Positions 40,786 through 50,946 of a stretch of 64,000 nucleotides of DNA are shown one piece after another. The stretch's first letter is position 1. Each line of letters opens with the position of its first letter. The DNA lies in contig BCKQ01000004.1 in the NCBI GenBank assembly GCA_001600695.1, positions 248,001 to 312,000 on the forward strand. The letters run 5' to 3'. Origin of the DNA: Ascoidea asiatica (lineage: Eukaryota; Ascomycota; Saccharomycetes; Ascoideales; Ascoideaceae). Below the pieces are notes generated by a model that saw only the letters and a program-made list of their open reading frames with translations, did not search any database and was not told the DNA's origin. The position numbers were made by a program, and so were the translations under genes.

Positions 40786-43590
40786 ATGTTAAAAGATATT
40801 TTAATAAGAATAATACTTTTTTTAAATAAAATAACGAATTTAATATCAAAAGTTTTTTCAATCAAAAAAAAAAGTAAGAATTTTACTATTCTTTCAATAT
40901 CTTTATTATTAACTTCAATTTTTACTTTATTAATAATTTCAAAAGATTTAATTTCAAAAGAATTTATTTTAACTTTAAATGAATATGGTTCTTATGAATA
41001 TAAATATCAAAATTCATTATCAAATTCATTATCAAATTCTTTTAAAAATTCAATATCAAATTCGATTTATAAATCTTTAAAAAAAAATCAAAAATTTGAT
41101 ATAAATAATGATTATAAAAATTTAAAATTAAATAAAATTGATACTTTTTATCATTTTTCTCCATTTATCAAAAATATATCTGAAATTATTTATTTTCCAA
41201 ATGAATTAATTTCAAATGAAATTTATTTACCTTCAACAACTTCTTCAAAAAAAACAAATAAATTAATTAAATATCAATTAAATTTATTAAAAAAAAATAC
41301 TATTTTTCAATATTTCTCAAAAAAATTTGATCCAAGATTATCTCCACTTTTAAATATTGCTTTATTAAGACAATCTTTACAAAATTTTAATAATAATCAA
41401 AAAGATAATTTAGATGATTTTAAAAATTATAAAATTCCATTTAATTGGTATTCTTGGATTAATTTATCTGATAGATTAAAATTAGATTCAAATCATAATC
41501 TTAATTCTACTTCAAATTCTTATATAAATTCTTATTCATATTTTGATCCTCATTCTTCTTATCTTGAATCAATAACTGGTAATGATTATGATCATTTTTT
41601 AAAATTTCAGAATTGTGAAGATTTTAAAACTTATTTTGAAATTGGTCAATCTGATTTTCCATGTAAATCAATTAATCAAAAAAATCAAAAAGATAGTAAT
41701 CCAATTAATAATAATGAAATAATTCCATATGATCCATTTAAATTAAATAATAATTTATTCACAATAACTGATTTTCATGATGATCCACAACATGTTCAAG
41801 CAAGAAAATTAATGGGTGCTTCATATTTATTAAATGATGCTCCTCCTCCAACAAAATTAGTTTTTTTAAATTTAAATTCAAATTATTCTGTTATAATTCC
41901 AACAAAAAAGGGTAATGTTGATGATTTATTATCTGATTCTTTAGCTTATCTTGAATTTGAATTTTATTTACCAAATTTAAAGGTATTTAATAATTTTAAT
42001 AATAATGAAAATAATAATGAAAATAAAGAAAATAATAACAGTAATGAAAATCAAAACTCTTTTAATCAATCTGAAATTCTAAAATCTCAATCTTGGGTTA
42101 ATTTATTACTTAATGGTTTAAATTTTCAAGACGAAATTCAAAAAATCAATAATGTTATAAATCAAAATGATAATTTATTCAAAAATTCAATTAAAAAAGA
42201 AAGTGAAATAGTCTATGACAATTTCAGATTTTTTAATGATCAATTATTCAATCCTTCTTTAGAAATTGAAAAATCTTCATTTGTTTTCAATTATGATAAT
42301 GAAATTGAAAGATTAAATAATTTATTAAATGAAAGATATAAGAATATTAATGAAAATGAAAATGAAAATAATGAAGAAAATGAAATTTTGAAAAATTTAA
42401 AAGAAAATGATCTTGATTATAAATTATTACAAATTATTTTAAAAAATAAAGAAATTGAACCAAATTTTGATAAATATTTACATGAAGCAAAAATTAATGA
42501 TTCTCCAAAAAGTGATGGTAATCATTATGATTGGAGATTTTTTAATGGTGCTGATTATTCAAATGAAGAAATTTCTGCAATTTTACATCGTATTTCAAGA
42601 GCTTGGTTAAGATTTACAAATAATGCTGGTATTGAAAGTTGGATAATGCATGGAACTTTAATTGGTTATTATTGGAATGGCTTAAATTTACCTTGGGATA
42701 CAGATTTAGATGTTCAAGTTTCAGTTAATTCATTAATTAAATTAGCAAGAAATTTTAATAATAGTTTAATTGTTGATATTTCAGATTCAAATGAAGCTGA
42801 AAGAGCCATAAGTACTTATTATCTTGATATTGGTACAAGTTTTACTTCAAGATCAAAAGGTAATGGATTTAATTCAATTGATGCAAGATTTATTGATACA
42901 GAAACTGGTTATTATGTTGATATAACTGCAATTGCATTAACTTTAAAAAAAGAAGATGAAATTGAATTTGAAAATGAAAAATTTGAAGATGAATTTTTTA
43001 GTTTATTAGATGATGATTATAGAAAAAAAAAATCAGAAAATGAAGAATTAGTTAAAAATGATGATTATAAAAATGAAATGAGAGGAATTAAAGATAATTT
43101 AATTGAAAATGAATTAATTTATAATTGTAGAAATAATCATTATTATTCATTAGATGAAATATCTCCATTAATTTCAACATATTTTGAAGGTGTTAAATGT
43201 AGAATACCTCATAGATCAATTCATACAATGGAAAGAGAATATTCACCGATTGCTTTAGAAGAAAAAGAATTTCTTGATTTTAGATATAGAGAAAAATTAA
43301 GATTATGGGTACCGGAAGCATTATGTTCAGCAGATATAAAAGATGATCAATGTATAGATTTTGTTAAAGATTTTAAATTATCAGTTATATTTGATGAATT
43401 TTCAGAAACAAGATATTTTACAAAATTTATCAAAGAACAACATAAAATAACTTTAGATGAAAATGAATATGATATAAGAAAAGATGAATTAAAAAAATGG
43501 AAAGAATTTGGGATTATGAGACATGATCCATGGTATATTCAACATACAAAAGAATTAATTGAAGAATTTTATAATGCTGCTAAATTATAA
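40786..43590 (+). CDS. MNN4: MNN4-type LicD-family mannosylphosphate transfer protein
   Basis: A type II membrane protein of 934 aa with a short cytosolic end, a membrane anchor (about 35-55: FTILSISLLLTSIFTLLII), an Asn-rich luminal region and a LicD domain. The domain shows GIESWIMHGTLIGYYWNG followed by PWDTDLDVQV (about 615-645, with the DxD metal motif), then DARFIDTETGYYVDITAIAL and CRIPHRSIHTMEREY. Mnn4 and its paralogues are needed for adding mannosylphosphate to wall mannans in the Golgi. The long Lys/Glu repeat tail of S. cerevisiae Mnn4 is absent. LicD proteins occur as small gene families in yeasts, so MNN4 names the group rather than a proven orthologue. Confidence 0.87.
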   Translation: MLKDILIRIILFLNKITNLISKVFSIKKKSKNFTILSISLLLTSIFTLLIISKDLISKEFILTLNEYGSYEYKYQNSLSNSLSNSFKNSISNSIYKSLKKNQKFDINNDYKNLKLNKIDTFYHFSPFIKNISEIIYFPNELISNEIYLPSTTSSKKTNKLIKYQLNLLKKNTIFQYFSKKFDPRLSPLLNIALLRQSLQNFNNNQKDNLDDFKNYKIPFNWYSWINLSDRLKLDSNHNLNSTSNSYINSYSYFDPHSSYLESITGNDYDHFLKFQNCEDFKTYFEIGQSDFPCKSINQKNQKDSNPINNNEIIPYDPFKLNNNLFTITDFHDDPQHVQARKLMGASYLLNDAPPPTKLVFLNLNSNYSVIIPTKKGNVDDLLSDSLAYLEFEFYLPNLKVFNNFNNNENNNENKENNNSNENQNSFNQSEILKSQSWVNLLLNGLNFQDEIQKINNVINQNDNLFKNSIKKESEIVYDNFRFFNDQLFNPSLEIEKSSFVFNYDNEIERLNNLLNERYKNINENENENNEENEILKNLKENDLDYKLLQIILKNKEIEPNFDKYLHEAKINDSPKSDGNHYDWRFFNGADYSNEEISAILHRISRAWLRFTNNAGIESWIMHGTLIGYYWNGLNLPWDTDLDVQVSVNSLIKLARNFNNSLIVDISDSNEAERAISTYYLDIGTSFTSRSKGNGFNSIDARFIDTETGYYVDITAIALTLKKEDEIEFENEKFEDEFFSLLDDDYRKKKSENEELVKNDDYKNEMRGIKDNLIENELIYNCRNNHYYSLDEISPLISTYFEGVKCRIPHRSIHTMEREYSPIALEEKEFLDFRYREKLRLWVPEALCSADIKDDQCIDFVKDFKLSVIFDEFSETRYFTKFIKEQHKITLDENEYDIRKDELKKWKEFGIMRHDPWYIQHTKELIEEFYNAAKL

Positions 43591-44082
43591 TCAAACTACT
43601 CACTTCTCTTTTTTTTTATTTTTTCTTTTTTATTTTTTCTTTTTTCTGTCTTTTGATGTTTCTTTTCTGTTAACCAGACTATTCATTTCTTTTGTTATAT
43701 GCTATTATTAATCTTTTTATCGTTTGTTATAAAAATTTAGATTCTAAACTTGTTAATATTTAATTCTTTAATTTTTTTTTTGATTTTTTTATTGTTTCAG
43801 TTGTTTTGTGTCATTTTCTTTTTTTTATTTTGGTACATACTTTTGTATTGCATTATTGATATTGGAATAAAATAAAAAAGTTCCAAATGATATCAAATTT
43901 ATAGATAAAAATTGACATTTCGTTAATTTTGAAAGAGGTAATGTTTTTTAATAAATATTTAATAAAATTTTACTATTATTAATAAGACTAAAATTATATA
44001 CATGATTGAAAGTAACGATACAGGGTATATATAAAAAAGAGAAATTGAATTGAATATAAATGTATTGAATTTTTGATGAAAA
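43591..44082. other. Convergent 3' region MNN4-type gene/COA6
   Basis: T-rich spacer (TTTTTTATTTTTTC repeats at 43604-43650) between converging genes. No gene is seen. Confidence 0.5.
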
Positions 44083-44439
44083 TTAATTAGATTTTGAATT
44101 ATAAGTACCATTTAAAGGTATAGCAGAAGCATTATTATTTTCAATTTCTTTTTCAATTCTTGCTTTCTTAATATCATAAAATCTTTTTTCTTTAAAATAT
44201 TTTACCCAACTTTTTGCACAATCTTTTTCAAATTGAGTAATTTGTGAAGAGCATGTATCCTTTATTAATTTTTGAACTTTTGGATTTGGATCAATTGCAT
44301 TTTCAATATTTATTTTATCTAAACAGGCAAAATATTTATCACGACTTTCCCAACAGTTCTTCCTTGAAGCTCTTAAAGGTAATGTATTTGTAGGAGTTGA
44401 TTCTGAATTTGAAGAATTGAACCAAGAGAATATTCCCAT
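44083..44439 (-). CDS. COA6: Cytochrome c oxidase assembly factor 6
   Basis: The 118-aa twin-cysteine protein of the mitochondrial intermembrane space helps mature the copper A site of Cox2. The first motif is CWESRDKYFAC (Cys-x9-Cys) and the second is CSSQITQFEKDC (Cys-x10-Cys), the pairing typical of Coa6 rather than the double Cx9C of Cox12-like proteins. SWVKYFKEKR follows as in the family. A short N-terminal extension precedes the domain. An upstream 7-bp inverted repeat (44688-44705) is noted separately. Confidence 0.93.
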   Translation of the reverse strand: MGIFSWFNSSNSESTPTNTLPLRASRKNCWESRDKYFACLDKINIENAIDPNPKVQKLIKDTCSSQITQFEKDCAKSWVKYFKEKRFYDIKKARIEKEIENNNASAIPLNGTYNSKSN

Positions 44440-45228
44440 TTTTGAAAAGTAAATATTTGATTGTTTGATATTTCAGAAAAATAGTTTTTAGATAATAAAA
44501 AGGTTTGCTTAATGAATGTTCAGTAAATGATTAATAAGAGTGATTTGAATGAGTTTCTTTTTCTTCTTCTTCTTCTTATTCTTCTTCTTCTGTTTCTGCT
44601 TCTTTTATATTCAAATGCCAATTTCCATTCTAATGAGGCTAATGGAAACCTCAGAAAGAACCCATCAGACTGGTTTTAAGAAAAGTACATGGATATAAAT
44701 CCATGCCCGGAAAGTATGTCCGCATTACGTAATCAAGTTATGTATGTACTTCAAAGTTATCTGATGTATCCAACTGTATTCTGCTGTTTTTTTAATTTTC
44801 ACAAATGCGGATCCTATGTTAGTCGGTTATAGCCAGACGATACCCGACTCACTTAACGTTAGGAAATTTCACCTGTTTCCTTTGGTGAAATATTCATCGT
44901 AGAGAGTGTGACTAAATCTGAGCATTTTCAAATAACCAACTCATTCGACTAAGAGCTCAGAACTATTATCCTTTTCATATTCATTGGATATATTGTTGAA
45001 CTGGAAGTTGATATTATTCTCTTTAATTTGATTTGGTTCTTCACCTTTTTTCTTTTTTCTTTATTCAAAAATAGTCGTTAATCAAAGTTAAGATAACAGA
45101 ATCTCCGAAAAGAAAAAAAAAAAAAGAAAAGAAATTTTTGAGACTAACAATAGAAATCTACGATCTCTTTTATATTTCTCAATTGATTTAAAATAAAATC
45201 ATTCAAGTGTTTTTCATCAGGTATAATT
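44440..45228. other. Divergent COA6/HAD-phosphatase region
   Basis: Contains a CTT/TTC triplet tract (44561-44592), the inverted repeat CATGGAT-ATAA-ATCCATG at 44688-44705, a G+C-richer patch (about 44805-44880) with TTAACGTTAG at 44853-44862, and a poly-A-rich leader near 45110. No gene is seen. Confidence 0.5.
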
Positions 45229-46013
45229 ATGACTTTACAAAATCCTATAATAAAGGGAATCATCTTTGATATGGATGGGACTCTTTGTATGCCTCAAACT
45301 TGGATGTTTGGTATGTAGTTTCTTTTTTATTTTCTACATTTTTAATACTAAACATTTCTTATAGTGAAATATAATACTAATAAATTTTTTTTAGGTGCTA
45401 TGAGAGAAGTATTAGGAATAGAAAAAGGAATTGATATAATTCATCATTTAGAATCAATCTCAGATCCAGATTTAAAATTATTTAAAAATAATCAAATTTT
45501 AGATATTGAAAAAAAAGCAATGAATGAAATGCAACCAAGAGATGGTTTAAATCAATTAATGTTATATATTGATGAAAAAAATATTAAAAAATCAATATGT
45601 ACAAGAAATAATTTAAACCCAGTTTTATATTTAAATTCAAATTTCTTACCAAATATTGAATTTTTTCCAATAATTACAAGAGAATTTAATCCCCCAAAAC
45701 CTTCTCCAAAACCAATTTTACATATTTTATCAAATTGGAATTTAAATTCAAAAAATATAATCATGGTTGGTGATTCAATTGATGATATGAAAGCTGGAAA
45801 AAGTGCAGGTTGTATAACATTTTTAATAACAACTGATGCAAATCATCATTTAAAAACTGCAAAAGAAACTGATTTTGTCATTGACTCGTATGTATTTATT
45901 AGTTTATTTAATCAATCTCTCACTCATTTATGTTTCAATACTAACTTCTTTTTTTTTATTTAAGTCTAACTGAATTACTCCAAATATTAAAACAATGGGA
46001 TAATAATGCTTAA
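45229..46013 (+). CDS. HAD-superfamily phosphatase, YOR131C-like (two introns)
   Basis: Exon 1 is 45229-45310, exon 2 is 45395-45887, exon 3 is 45965-46013; the product is 207 aa. Intron 1 has donor GTATGT and, by my choice, acceptor TTAG at 45391-45394; intron 2 has donor GTATGT, branch TACTAAC at 45939-45945 and acceptor TTAAG. HAD motifs are in order: FDMDGTL (motif I, nucleophile Asp), SICTRN (II), the Lys in PPKPSPKP (III) and GDSIDDMKAG (IV). The nearest yeast relative I recognise is the uncharacterised YOR131C; the substrate is unknown. Intron 1 has a second in-frame acceptor at 45361-45364 that would add ten residues (VKYNTNKFFL). Confidence 0.85.
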
Positions 46014-46068
46014 TATTTTTATAATTAGAATATATGTATACATTATAATTTATGAAATAATTTTTAAT

Positions 46069-46599
46069 TTAATCACATTTTTTAATAAATTCACCAGTTC
46101 TTCCACCATTTTTATAAATCAATTGAATATCAGAAATTATCATTCCTTTATCAACAGCTTTACACATATCATAAATTGTAAGAAGTCCAATATTCACTCC
46201 AGTTAATGCTTCCATTTCAACACCAGTTTTACCATCACAATTAACTTCGCATATTAATTTTATAGAGCCAAATTTACTAAAATTTTTTAAAATTTTAAAT
46301 TCACTTTTAATTTTTGTTATTTGAATTGGATGACAAAGCGGTATTAATTCTGATGTCTTTTTAACACCCATAATACTAGCAATTCTTGAAATTGAAATTA
46401 CATCACCTTTAGGATTAGACATTGAAAATATTGATTCAATTACTTCTTTTGTACTAAATGATATTATTCCAGTTGCTATTGCTTTTCTAGAACTTATAAT
46501 TTTGTTATTAATATCGACCATATTTGCTTCACCATTTAAATTTAAATGAGAAAATTCAGAATATCTATTTTCATTTTTATTGTCATTACTATTATTCAT
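46069..46599 (-). CDS. moaC: Cyclic pyranopterin monophosphate synthase (MoaC-type, Moco synthesis)
   Basis: Converts the 3',8-cyclised GTP made by MoaA into cyclic pyranopterin monophosphate (precursor Z). The 176-aa product covers a MoaC domain: GEANMVDIN at the start, PKGDVISISRIASIMG, the catalytic ELIPLCHP with His90, GVEMEALTGVNIGLLT and the DMCKAVDKGM motif (144-153). All the usual catalytic residues are visible. It has no clear presequence. The gene follows moaA in the same orientation, with 105 bp between them. It is separate from MoaA, whereas animals and filamentous Aspergillus encode the two domains together. Its convergent neighbour ends 55 bp away. Confidence 0.93.
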   Translation of the reverse strand: MNNSNDNKNENRYSEFSHLNLNGEANMVDINNKIISSRKAIATGIISFSTKEVIESIFSMSNPKGDVISISRIASIMGVKKTSELIPLCHPIQITKIKSEFKILKNFSKFGSIKLICEVNCDGKTGVEMEALTGVNIGLLTIYDMCKAVDKGMIISDIQLIYKNGGRTGEFIKKCD

Positions 46600-46704
46600 A
46601 CTTTTAGTAGATGATAAAAATCTCCTTTTAAAAACTAAAATTAGTTAGTATTTAGTAATTAAAGAAATATAGTTGAACGTATGAACAAAAAAAATTAAAA
46701 ATAA

Positions 46705-47796
46705 TCAACCACCAATTAATATCATTGGTCTATTTTTCATATTTTTTAAATCTTCAATATCTGCATGACTTTCTTTCTTATTTTTAACAGCATTATTTAT
46801 AGCAATTAATAATTTTTCTTCTTGATTTGATCTAATTAAATCTCTTAAATTTAATTCATTATTATCAAATAAACAAACTTTTAAATTTCCATCAGAAGTA
46901 ATTCTTAATCTTGTACAAGTTGAACAGAAATGATCAGAAATTGAAGAAATAAAACCAAAAGTACCTTTAAAACCATTAATTTTGAAATTTTTTGAAGTAT
47001 CACCATAATTTGAATCTAATTTAGAAATTTGATTTGGAAATTCTTTTAAAATTTTAGTATACATTTCATCTTTTGAAACAAATTTTTTCATTGAAAATTT
47101 ATTACCATCAAAGGGCATAAATTCAATAAATCTAACTTGGATTTCATTTAATTTAGTTAAATTTATAAAATTAATGATTTCATCATCATTTAAATTTTTC
47201 ATTATAACAACATTAATTTTAATTTTTGGTATACCAAGATTAATAGCAGTATTTAAAGAAGAAATAACATTATTAAATCCTTTTCTTCTTGTAATAAATT
47301 CAAATTTTTCTTCAATTAAAGTATCAAGACTTAAATTCAAACCTGATAAACCATTTTCAAATAATTTTGGTAATTTTCTATTTAAAGTTATACCATTTGA
47401 AGTTAAACAAATTTCTTTTAAATTATTATTTGAATTTTTTTTAAAATTATTTAATTTCTGAAAAATTTCAATAATATCTTTTCTTATAGTTGGTTCACCA
47501 CCAGTTAATCTAATTTTTGAAATACCATTTGAAATAAAAATTTTTGATAAATAAATTATTTCATCAGTTGTTAAAAGTTTTTCATTTGAAGATAAATTTA
47601 TACCATTTTCAGGCATACAATACTTACATCTAAGATTACATCTTTCAGTTAATGAAATTCTAAGATAATTATGATTTCTACCAAAACTATCAGTTAAAAA
47701 ATCAGTGAAAGGTTTCGCAGTTTTTATTGATTTCCATCTTGGATCTGTATTTGTTGAAATATTTCGAATTAAGAATTTTTTAATAACTGAATTCAT
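46705..47796 (-). CDS. moaA: GTP 3',8-cyclase, radical SAM (MoaA-type, Moco synthesis)
   Basis: First enzyme of molybdenum cofactor synthesis, which uses S-adenosylmethionine and a 4Fe-4S cluster to cyclise GTP. The 363-aa protein has an N-terminal Arg/Lys/Ser/Asn-rich stretch suggesting mitochondrial import. The radical SAM motif C-x3-C-x2-C is at Cys53, 57 and 60 (CNLRCKYC), with RLTGGEP soon after. The second cluster uses Cys291, 294 and 308 (FCSTC and KVCLF), and the C-terminal Gly-Gly ends the protein, as MoaA requires for activity. Four GATA motifs lie 45-160 bp upstream. Other Moco genes (MoaD, MoaE, gephyrin-type, nitrate reductase) are not in the window. Confidence 0.94.
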   Translation of the reverse strand: MNSVIKKFLIRNISTNTDPRWKSIKTAKPFTDFLTDSFGRNHNYLRISLTERCNLRCKYCMPENGINLSSNEKLLTTDEIIYLSKIFISNGISKIRLTGGEPTIRKDIIEIFQKLNNFKKNSNNNLKEICLTSNGITLNRKLPKLFENGLSGLNLSLDTLIEEKFEFITRRKGFNNVISSLNTAINLGIPKIKINVVIMKNLNDDEIINFINLTKLNEIQVRFIEFMPFDGNKFSMKKFVSKDEMYTKILKEFPNQISKLDSNYGDTSKNFKINGFKGTFGFISSISDHFCSTCTRLRITSDGNLKVCLFDNNELNLRDLIRSNQEEKLLIAINNAVKNKKESHADIEDLKNMKNRPMILIGG

Positions 47797-48659
47797 CTTT
47801 TATTGAACCTTTGAAAGAATATGATTATGGAAAGAATGAAAGATAATTATTCTATTTTAATTCATTGATAACTTATTTCTTCAATTTATAGAATAATGGA
47901 GCTTTCTTTATAGTTAAAATATAAAATATAAAAAATAAATCAAAGATAATGATTATCATAATATTTATTTACTGATGATTCAATCGATAGCAGATTTTGG
48001 ACTGTAACAGGAAATTAACGTTGATTTATAATTTCTATCGGCGGACCGTGTATTCAGGCTCAAATACTTCTACAGTAACGGAACTGCGAGTATTAAGAAA
48101 AGAGGAAAAAAATGCACTGAGAAGAAAACTGCATTGACAATAGATTTTAAAAATATGTCAAAAGAATGTCAAAAGATTATCTTAAATATATTACAGAAAA
48201 TAGATTACGGATTAGAAATTACAGATTACAATCATACGAGAAGATAAATTTCAAATATTAAAATAACTAAATTTGAAATGATAAAATTTAATAAAATTTA
48301 AGATATAAATATTATATTATAAATTATTTATTAGAAAATCAAAATTAATTGAAGCAAAAAAGAACAAAATAGAACTTTGAAGATTTGTCCATAGATAAAA
48401 TTTACAACTTTTTAAAATTATAAAAAATTATAGAGAATTAGAATAAGAATTAAAAATACAACTAATATACCAACTACAGAACAGAATGTATGAGATGATT
48501 AGGATGTTAAATGAATAAAAATTGATTAATTTTTGATTATTTTTGTTTGAATAAATAAGGGTAATAATAATGGTAAAATGATAAAGGGAATAATTAAACT
48601 AGCAAGAAACGATTTGACAAAAATTTAAATGATTTTAAAAAAAGATATTCTTAAAACAT
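47797..48659. other. moaA upstream region / small GPI-protein 3' region
   Basis: Contains the GATA cluster, TTAACGTT at 48015-48022, and a small G+C-richer spot with GGCGGACCGTG near 48040. The rest is A/T-rich 3' sequence of the small wall-protein gene. No further gene is seen. Confidence 0.5.
47841..47957. promoter_or_regulatory. Cluster of GATA motifs upstream of moaA
   Basis: HGATAR words occur at 47841-47846 (AGATAA), 47866-47871 (TGATAA), and as an inverted pair in GATAATGATTATC at 47945-47957. They lie 45-160 bp before the moaA ATG. GATA factors (AreA/Gln3/Gat1 type) control nitrogen genes in fungi, so nitrogen regulation is plausible. GATAA is frequent in A/T-rich DNA, hence moderate-low confidence. 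Confidence 0.35.
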
Positions 48660-49019
48660 TTAAATGAACATTAAACCGGCAACAGCTAAAGCACCAGATA
48701 AACCATAAGCTAATTTGTTGGCACCATTAGCAGTAGCAACTTCTGGAGTAGTAGAGTTAGCAGAAGTAGAGGATTCTACTGCAACAGATGAAGTGGCAGT
48801 TAATGGACAGTAAGTAGTGTAAATAGTTTCTTCACCTTTAACAGTTTCAGTAACAGTAGTGACACCAGTGGTGACTGGAATTTCAGTACAGACAGAAACA
48901 CCTGAACATGAAGTAATGGTGATAATAGTTGTAGAAATGTCAGAAACAGTGACATTAGCATAAGAAGCAGAAGCAGCAACGGCAGAAGCAGCGATTAATA
49001 AAACTTTTGAGAATTGCAT
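48660..49019 (-). CDS. Small GPI-anchored cell wall protein
   Basis: The 119-aa protein has an N-terminal signal peptide (about 1-20: QFSKVLLIAASAVAASASY). The core has VTVSDISTTIITITSCSGVSVCTEIPVTTGVTTVT followed by TIYTTYCPLTA, a Cys-containing Thr/Val-rich pattern shared with yeast Sed1/Spi1-type wall proteins. A short Ser/Thr stretch and a GPI signal (NGANKLAYGLSGALAVAGLMFI) end it. This DNA uses more ACT/GTT/GCA codons than its A/T-rich neighbours, consistent with a highly expressed wall gene. The family member cannot be named. Confidence 0.82.
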   Translation of the reverse strand: MQFSKVLLIAASAVAASASYANVTVSDISTTIITITSCSGVSVCTEIPVTTGVTTVTETVKGEETIYTTYCPLTATSSVAVESSTSANSTTPEVATANGANKLAYGLSGALAVAGLMFI

Positions 49020-50946
49020 TTTGAAAATATTTGATTTGGTATTAAAAATTTGAAAATTGAAAAATTAACGAGATTAAAGCGAATGTACTAAGATATAACT
49101 TATTAAGATCTGAAGATAAAGAAATAAAAAGGAAGAAGAAGAAGAAAGAAAGAAAAGAGAAATAAATAATAAAAAAATAATATTGTGAAAACACGAAGAT
49201 ATTTATATTCTTTCTTAATGCTTGAAAAGATTTAAAAATCCCTGTGAGAAAAAAAAAAAAAAAAGCATTTTCAAACGTTTGAGTCTATATTTAGACTCCT
49301 GTAAAAGAAAGTTGATTTTAACTTCCTTTTTATTCAACTGGATTTCCGAATTAAGCCCACTTCATCCCATTTTTCTACGCTGGTCGTTCTGAGTTGGGAA
49401 GAATATCGCTAATCTTAGCTTCCATTGCGAGGATATAATCTGTGTACATAAAAAAGCAGCGTTATAAAGCATAGGAAATGGGCTACTACGCATTTAGTTG
49501 CGCTCAATGCGTGTTGCTGGTTCTGAATACTCGGCGGACAGACGCATGTCCTGCAAAAAAGTAAGAGGCAATGCTTTTTAATTGGCTGCCGCGGAAGTCA
49601 TTAATAAGAGCGGCCCATCTTTTGGTCTGCTCCGCCTTCTCCAACAACAACGGACGCGCCGTGATGGACGGCCTGTGAGCAGTATGACCGAATCAACATC
49701 TGACGCATTTTCCTCTCGAGTCACTTTCAAATATTTTGAACCTGCCGGTGGTCGGACGATGGCAAAAATAAGTCGAAAACGTGATAGAAAATGTCTAGTA
49801 ATAACTTCGAAAAGAAAACAAGTGAGAGGCCTCGGAAACTTCCGAAAGAAGCAGTTACCTGAATCGATAAAAGAAAAACAAATAAAGATGTTACTCTGAC
49901 TACTGAAATACAAACAAGAAATAAATTACGTAATCATCATTAGGAGTATTACCCTTTTCAAGATCTCAAAGGAGTAATTTTCTCAAGTCACAAACTTCAG
50001 AAATCAATTGTTTACATACTCAATACAATTTCAAGGAGTATTTCCAACAGCTAAAGCAGAAAGGAAAGACTATTTGCTTCTGTCGAATTTTTTATTATTG
50101 TAACAAATTACACTTATCTAATGTAACTCTGATCTCATAAATTATGATTTGAGCAATGGTTTATAATTTTCCTGATCGGGGTTTAAAACCGGTTTTGTGG
50201 AATGACGTTTGAATTATTTTGAATTATTCTGAGGTATTGGAAATTCAAGCTTTCTTGAATCACACTTCAATCAGTGATTTATTAGTTCTGTGATTCAAAT
50301 AACACAAATCTGTAACAAGAAAATAGAAGAAAGATTATTGCAATTTCGGTTTTTCAATAGATAACGAAAATCAATCGATAATTGCTTTCAATAGTATTTA
50401 ATAAATCAAAGAAAGTTTATCAGACCATTAAAACTGACATAAGGCTGTATGGTCAATTGATTTTTTTTTGAAAAAAAACTTCTAAAAGATTATCAAAGTA
50501 ATATAATAAACTTATACTCAGAAATCGAGTTAAAACCACCTTTCTGGATTGAAAAGAAATAATAGGTAAGAAAGAGTAAACTTTTACAAAAAATTTATCA
50601 AATTTAGTAACATAAACAGCTGATAACGTTACCTTTAAGTGATTCAATTTGGTGAAGTAAATTTGGCGGAATTGATTTTCCTATTCCCGGTTATCTGGTA
50701 TCCGTACAAAAATATCAAGTGCTTTCAACAGAAGTTATACCTCAAGCTTATTTCACTTTACTTTATCAAATAACATAAATTAATATTGCAGACACTTTAT
50801 CTTGAAATATTTACATTTTACTTCAAACCTACAAAATTCGGTACTTACAAAAGTTTTGAGTGAAATAATGAAAAAAAATCATAATTTGAAACGGATTGTA
50901 CATTTATTGTTTTAAAACTATGATATAATTAAGTTGAAAATAATAT
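49020..50946. other. 1.9-kb intergenic region with GC island
   Basis: A/T-rich promoter of the wall-protein gene (49020-49260), then a G+C-rich island (about 49330-49900) with GGCTGCCGCGGAAG and CGGACGCGCCGTGATGG. Both strands stay open across 49578-49913, but the frames start at non-ATG codons and match nothing. The 50000-50940 part is plain A/T-rich sequence with ATAACGTTAC at 50623-50632. No gene is supported. Confidence 0.45.

Noticed and set aside
49578-49913. Overlapping open frames on both strands (about 105 and 111 codons) in the 49.3-49.9 kb GC island
   Set aside because: The plus frame starts at TTG, both strands are open simply because the island is poor in stop codons, codon use differs from real genes here, and no domain is recognisable.
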